Shown here: positions 32,901 to 36,395 of the stretch, piece after piece
Layout: the number at the start of each line of letters is the position of its first letter
Numbering within the stretch: position 1 is the stretch's first letter
Source: Bacteroidales bacterium
GTDB lineage: Bacteria; Bacteroidota; Bacteroidia; Bacteroidales; Marinilabiliaceae
Length of the DNA: 36,395 nucleotides
Direction of reading: 5' to 3'
NCBI GenBank assembly: GCA_017417385.1
Contig: JAFPZF010000014.1
Span: 1 to 36,395, forward strand
The notes under the pieces: generated by a model
What the model was told of the DNA's origin: nothing
Seen by the model: only the letters and a program-made list of their open reading frames with translations
Databases searched by the model: none
Position numbers and translations under genes: made by a program

Positions 32901-33227
32901 GTCGAGCTCAGTAGCCTCGTCTTGGAGCGTAAAGTTCAGCGTAGATTGTCCGGCGACGGGGCTTTGAGCCTTGTCGTAGCCAATGAAAGAGACCTCGATC
33001 TTGCTGTTGGAAGGAGCGTCGATAGTGTAGTTGCCGTCAATGTCAGTTACAGTGCCAATAGTCGTACCGGAGACGACGACAGCGGCGCCCACGATAGGCT
33101 GCCCAGTGCTGTCCACCACGCGACCGCTAACCTTCTGCGTCTGCTGAGCCGAAACGCCCATAGACGCTGCAAGGAGCAGAGCAAGAAACATTCTTTGTCC
33201 GCCCTTGTTGAAATTACCTAATTTCAT
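29991..33227 (-). CDS. SusC/RagA-like TonB-dependent receptor
   Basis: The outer-membrane transporter of the SusCD pair, 1078 residues from ATG 33227; a TTG at 33263 would add 12. The signal peptide ends ASMGVSA before QQTQ. A carboxypeptidase-like domain follows ([23 protein letters not shown]), then the plug with [24 protein letters not shown] and the classic [50 protein letters not shown]. The large barrel ends in [12 protein letters not shown] with the terminal Phe expected of a receptor. No sensor, ECF sigma/anti-sigma pair or degradative enzyme is adjacent, so the substrate cannot be inferred. Confidence 0.96.
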   Translation of the reverse strand: [1078 protein letters not shown]

Positions 33228-33314
33228 CAGCGATAGTTTTTTATTTTTGTTTTTTCTCTTCAACTGTGATTGTGTTTCCTTTCGATTGCCGTTGTGAACG
33301 AAACATTATCACCT

Positions 33315-33344
33315 CAAAATTAGTAATTGTATTTTACTTTGCAA
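33315..33344 (-). promoter_or_regulatory. Promoter of the susCD-like operon
   Basis: On the minus strand, TTG (33344-33342), a 19-bp spacer and TAATTTTG (33322-33315). The SusC ATG 33227 follows after an 87-bp leader. Confidence 0.7.
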
Positions 33345-33431
33345 GACTTTTTAACGTTGTAGCGAAAATATTGAGCAAAGAAGAGGGAGGAGGCGAGCAG
33401 AAAAGCCGTAACCGCATCTACCTTTTCTTAT

Positions 33432-33439
33432 TATCTTTG
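33432..33439 (+). promoter_or_regulatory. -7 box of the helicase gene
   Basis: TATCTTTG matches TAnnTTTG and lies 67 bp before ATG 33507. No convincing TTG is present at the usual spacing. Confidence 0.5.
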
Positions 33440-33506
33440 CGGGGGAAAGAGCAAGAGGGGGAAGACAGGAACGAGAACGGATCAGCACACATTGCACCAA
33501 AAAGCT

Positions 33507-35696
33507 ATGCAATTCTACGACAAGAACGAAAACGAGCAGGCCTTCATGGCTTGGGAATATATCACAAGGACGGGGGGCAATCTCTTCTTGACGGGGAATG
33601 CCGGGTCGGGCAAGACCACCTTCCTCAGGCGGCTCAGGGAGCACAGCAACAAGCGGATGGTCGTCGTCGCGCCCACGGGCGTTGCCGCCATCAATGCAGG
33701 GGGAGTCACCATCCATTCCTTCTTCCAGATAGCGCCGGGGATGTACCTGCCGGGTCAGAAGATGGGGCAGGAACAGTTCAGGATTCGCAGCGAGAAGATC
33801 TCTCTCATACGTTCGCTCGACCTCCTTGTCATCGACGAGATCTCGATGGTGAGGGCAGACCTTCTCGACCGCATAGACGACCGGCTGCGCCACTTCAGAC
33901 ATTCCAATGCGCCGTTCGGGGGCGTCCAGCTGCTCATGATAGGCGACCTCAGGCAGCTCTCGCCCGTCGTGAGGGACGACGAGTGGCAGCTCATGAAGAG
34001 CTATTACCAGACACCATATTTCTTCTCGAGCAATGCGCTGCAGAAGACAGTGTTCTACACCGTCGAGCTGAAGAAGATATACCGACAGACAAATGCGACC
34101 TTCGTCACCCTCCTCAACAAAGTCAGGGAGAACCAGATGACGGCGGCCGACTTCCAGCTCCTCAACACCCGATACATACCCAACTTCAAGCCACCGAAGG
34201 GACAGTTCTTCATCCGGCTGACGACGCACAACGTCGAGGCGGATAACGTCAACAATGCCAACCTCGCGCTAATCCGCTCGAAGGAAGTCGTCTTCAAGGC
34301 GACAGTCAAGGGCAAGTTTCCCGAGCAGTCGTTCCCGAATGACGAGCGGCTGACGCTGAAAGTCGGGGCTCGGGTCATGTTCATCAAGAACGACAAGAAC
34401 CACACATATTATAACGGCAAGACTGGACTCGTCACGGCGATATCGGAAGACACCGTCACCGTCGAGGCCGACGACGACCACAGGAGCCTCACAGTGGCGC
34501 CCGAGGAGTGGCAGAACGTCCGCTACGAGCTCAACAAGGCAGACGGGACAGTCAACGAGATCATTGACGGCACATTCTCGCAGATACCGCTACGGCTCGC
34601 GTGGGCCATCACCATACACAAGAGCCAGGGCCTCACGTTCGACAATGCCATCATCGATGCCAACAAAGCCTTCTCGCCGGGGCAGGTATATGTCGCTCTC
34701 AGCCGTTGCCGGTCGCTAGAGGGGATGGTCCTCTCGGCGCCCATACTGCCGGCGTCGCTCATGACCGATGCGACAATAGGGACCTTCCTCTCGAACCAGG
34801 AGTCGCAAGCCGTTGACGGCACGCGAATCGATGCACTAGCCGTCGACTATGACTATGACATGGTGCTCTCGCTCATAGACTTCAGGCCCATCAATGTCGA
34901 GGCGGCTCGACTCGAGCGCATCATCGACGAGAACTATGCGCAGACCTACGATGACCTTCTCGTAGAGATCAATGCCCTCTTGACGGCGGCGAGAGTCGAG
35001 GTTCTGGACGTCGCACAGAAGTTCATGCTACTCCTCTCGGCTGGTCGGGCATCGTCGACGCCCATATCGACCGAGCTCTCGGAGAGGATAGCCTCGGCGT
35101 GCAAATACTTCTCGTCTCATCTAAAGTCGACATACGCAGAGATCGGGCGGAAGCTCGACTTCCCGCTAGGCAACAAGGCCGTCGAGCAGCAGAAGAACGA
35201 CCACTTGGCACAGCTTGCCGACCTGCTTGCGCTACGACTGACAGAGATGAAGGCAGTCGCGGCTCTCGGGCATTTCGACGTCCAGACCGTCCTCAATGCG
35301 CGGGTCAAGTATTTCGTCGGCAAGAATGCGCCGGGGGGAGAAGAGGAGAAGTCCAAGACGACTACAAAAAAGACCAAGAGCGCCAAGAAAGCCGAGCCCA
35401 AAGTAGATACCAAGGCCCTTTCCGTCGAGCTGTTCAACAAGCTCGGGAACGTCGACGACGTCGCCACGGAGCGGGGACTCAAGCGCAACACCATCCTCGA
35501 GCACCTCGTCTCGACAATCCCCGACAACGGGCTCACGATAGAGCAGATCATGACAAAGACGAGGTACAAGTCACTCTACAATCTGCTCCTCAAGCATCGG
35601 CCGTCCGACCAGGGCTTCTGGGACATCATGAAGACCAACGGCTTTGCATCGCCGGAGGTGCGGTTCGTGCTCTCGCAGCTCAACGAGGAGCAGTAG
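33507..35696 (+). CDS. PIF1/RecD2-like SF1B DNA helicase with C-terminal HTH
   Basis: A 729-residue helicase from ATG 33507; a TTG at 33492 would add five residues. Walker A is GNAGSGKT (30-37), followed by APTGVAAINAGGVTIHSFF, Walker B LLVIDEISM (Asp110, Glu111), GDLRQLSPV, and the late motifs AWAITIHKSQGLTFDNAIID and GQVYVALSRCRSLEGMVL. These place it in the PIF1/Dda branch of superfamily 1B, ATP-driven 5'-3' helicases. After residue ~430 comes a long helical region, a Lys/Thr-rich linker (~610-635), and a C-terminal helix-turn-helix (LSVELFNKLGNVDDVATERGLKRNTILEHLVS) like the HTH_40 domain in RecQ-type helicases. The role in DNA maintenance is inferred from domains. Confidence 0.92.
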   Translation: MQFYDKNENEQAFMAWEYITRTGGNLFLTGNAGSGKTTFLRRLREHSNKRMVVVAPTGVAAINAGGVTIHSFFQIAPGMYLPGQKMGQEQFRIRSEKISLIRSLDLLVIDEISMVRADLLDRIDDRLRHFRHSNAPFGGVQLLMIGDLRQLSPVVRDDEWQLMKSYYQTPYFFSSNALQKTVFYTVELKKIYRQTNATFVTLLNKVRENQMTAADFQLLNTRYIPNFKPPKGQFFIRLTTHNVEADNVNNANLALIRSKEVVFKATVKGKFPEQSFPNDERLTLKVGARVMFIKNDKNHTYYNGKTGLVTAISEDTVTVEADDDHRSLTVAPEEWQNVRYELNKADGTVNEIIDGTFSQIPLRLAWAITIHKSQGLTFDNAIIDANKAFSPGQVYVALSRCRSLEGMVLSAPILPASLMTDATIGTFLSNQESQAVDGTRIDALAVDYDYDMVLSLIDFRPINVEAARLERIIDENYAQTYDDLLVEINALLTAARVEVLDVAQKFMLLLSAGRASSTPISTELSERIASACKYFSSHLKSTYAEIGRKLDFPLGNKAVEQQKNDHLAQLADLLALRLTEMKAVAALGHFDVQTVLNARVKYFVGKNAPGGEEEKSKTTTKKTKSAKKAEPKVDTKALSVELFNKLGNVDDVATERGLKRNTILEHLVSTIPDNGLTIEQIMTKTRYKSLYNLLLKHRPSDQGFWDIMKTNGFASPEVRFVLSQLNEEQ

Positions 35697-35750
35697 GCAG
35701 GCACATCGCTTTTCACTGAGGGTTCTAGTCTCTTTTAAAATGTAGATACA

Positions 35751-35771
35751 AAAGCCGCGAAGCCGGCGTTT
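35751..35771 (+). terminator. Weak terminator-like hairpin after the helicase gene
   Basis: AAAGCCG at 35751-35757 pairs with CGGC, one bulged G, TTT at 35764-35771. The stem is short and the U-run is only three bases. Confidence 0.35.
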
Positions 35772-35882
35772 GCCAAGAACTATGATTTCTGATGGGGAGC
35801 ACTGTCGCAACGGGCATCATCGGTCATACGGGTTCTCAATAAGGGCAGTGCAAGACAGAGACATAGCGAAGGAAGAATATAG

Positions 35883-35917
35883 AAGCGTCTTCCACCTTGG
35901 GGGGGTGGGGGACGCTT
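35883..35917. repeat. G-rich hairpin
   Basis: AAGCGTC, two bases, CCACC (35883-35896) pairs with GGTGG, two bases, GACGCTT (35904-35917). The 3' arm is part of a G-run. It could be a terminator or a structural site; no function is evident. Confidence 0.5.
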
Positions 35918-36175
35918 AACTTTGAGGGAGCGTGAGAGGGGTAGGGGGGCGTAGAAAAGGATGTCAAAGGAGGCGTTTCTGTGGCCTTTTTAGACAAAAA
36001 GCTGTCACTTTTGAGAGCAGTAGAGATGAGAAACTATCAAAAACAGTGCCATTCTGGCGATTTGAGGCCAATGTTACAAATATGAACACTCTTTAACTAT
36101 GTAGGTAAACCACTTAAAGACAGAGCGATAAGGGGTGTCGGGAGTGAAGTGTTAAAACTTTTTGGTGACAGGGTG

Positions 36176-36205
36176 TTGCAGGTAACGAAAAAGCCCCTAC
36201 CTTTG
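36176..36205 (+). promoter_or_regulatory. Strong promoter P1 of a downstream (possibly rRNA) operon
   Basis: TTG (36176-36178), a 19-bp spacer and TACCTTTG (36198-36205), followed by CAATCGCTTTCGG. The match to consensus is complete. Confidence 0.7.
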
Positions 36206-36324
36206 CAATCGCTTTCGGAAAGGACGGGGCACGGGACAGGAGCCGAGAGGCGACGGTCACTTGGATTTGACAAGCAAGTCGGCAAGTCAGGGACGACGGG
36301 GACGAAAAAAACTTCAGAAAGTTT

Positions 36325-36355
36325 TTGGCGGTCTCGGGAAAACCTTCTAACTTTG
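36325..36355 (+). promoter_or_regulatory. Strong promoter P2, tandem to P1
   Basis: TTG (36325-36327), a 20-bp spacer and TAACTTTG (36348-36355), followed by CAACCCGTTTCGAG. An A/T-rich stretch lies just upstream and could act as an UP-like element. It resembles P1 both before and after the -7 box. Confidence 0.72.
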
Positions 36356-36395
36356 CAACCCGTTTCGAGACAGAGACGACGCAAGGCTGAGGACC

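Larger units (their letters stand above)
35697..36395. other. Long non-coding region ending in tandem promoters
   Basis: No protein-coding region or tRNA is supported. It contains a weak terminator-like hairpin after the helicase gene (35751-35771), a G-rich hairpin (35883-35917), and two strong promoters (36176-36205, 36325-36355) pointing off the right edge. The small frames in it have no recognisable composition. Confidence 0.6.

Noticed and set aside
1-36395. CRISPR arrays, tRNA genes and transposases
   Set aside because: No regularly spaced repeats, tRNA-like folds with conserved TTC loop, or transposase/integrase motifs were found on reading.

Overview
The window looks like a chromosomal segment from a fairly GC-rich member of the Bacteroidota, most likely order Bacteroidales (Prevotella-like). 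Supporting this: a SusC/SusD pair, a TonB-dependent receptor with a carboxypeptidase-like N-terminal domain, a Bacteroidetes-type bS21, an ATP synthase subunit a with a signal peptide and long periplasmic extension, and promoters of the Bacteroidetes type (TTG, about 19-20 bp, TAnnTTTG). The genus cannot be fixed from the sequence alone.

Layout. 1-2369 (minus strand): an AT-rich restriction-modification island with a D12-class adenine methyltransferase and its presumed endonuclease, which is cut by an in-frame TAA just before its PD-(D/E)xK-like core. 2370-2767: pyrimidine-rich intergenic DNA with small repeats. 2768-6100 (plus): a metal-uptake-like set of Cys-rich small membrane protein, TonB-dependent receptor and secreted HMA protein. 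6307-7221: lipid A acyltransferase family protein. 7576-13428: bactofilin, small membrane protein, then F-type ATP synthase a-c-b-delta-alpha-gamma; beta and epsilon are not in the window. 13620-14634 (minus): rpsU and an orphan LytTR response regulator. 14972-22099 (plus): an operon of sugar MFS transporter, DUF5107/TPR protein and GH35-like glycosidase. 22225-26904 (minus): DUF2059 protein and an ABC-2 type export locus with one ATPase, four related membrane proteins and a YtrA-type GntR repressor. 27269-27775: DUF3592 membrane protein. 27863-33227 (minus): a lone SusC/SusD pair. 33507-35696 (plus): PIF1-like helicase with a C-terminal helix-turn-helix. 35697-36395: non-coding, ending in two tandem canonical promoters that probably drive a strongly expressed, perhaps rRNA, operon beyond the edge.

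Most notable: (1) a ~190 bp interspersed repeat present twice in opposite orientation (5567-5757 and 23443-23632), with imperfect terminal inverted repeats and internal blocks in a different order: a palindromic block lies inside a hairpin loop in one copy and outside it in the other. A minimal 35 bp derivative is at 22106-22140. (2) A perfect 8-4-8 palindrome directly downstream of the -7 box of the ABC operon, very probably the GntR operator. (3) The ABC locus carries tandemly duplicated permeases that share start-region DNA and a ribosome binding region. (4) The endonuclease is interrupted by a single in-frame stop. (5) The TonB receptor ends in six aspartates instead of the usual terminal aromatic residue.
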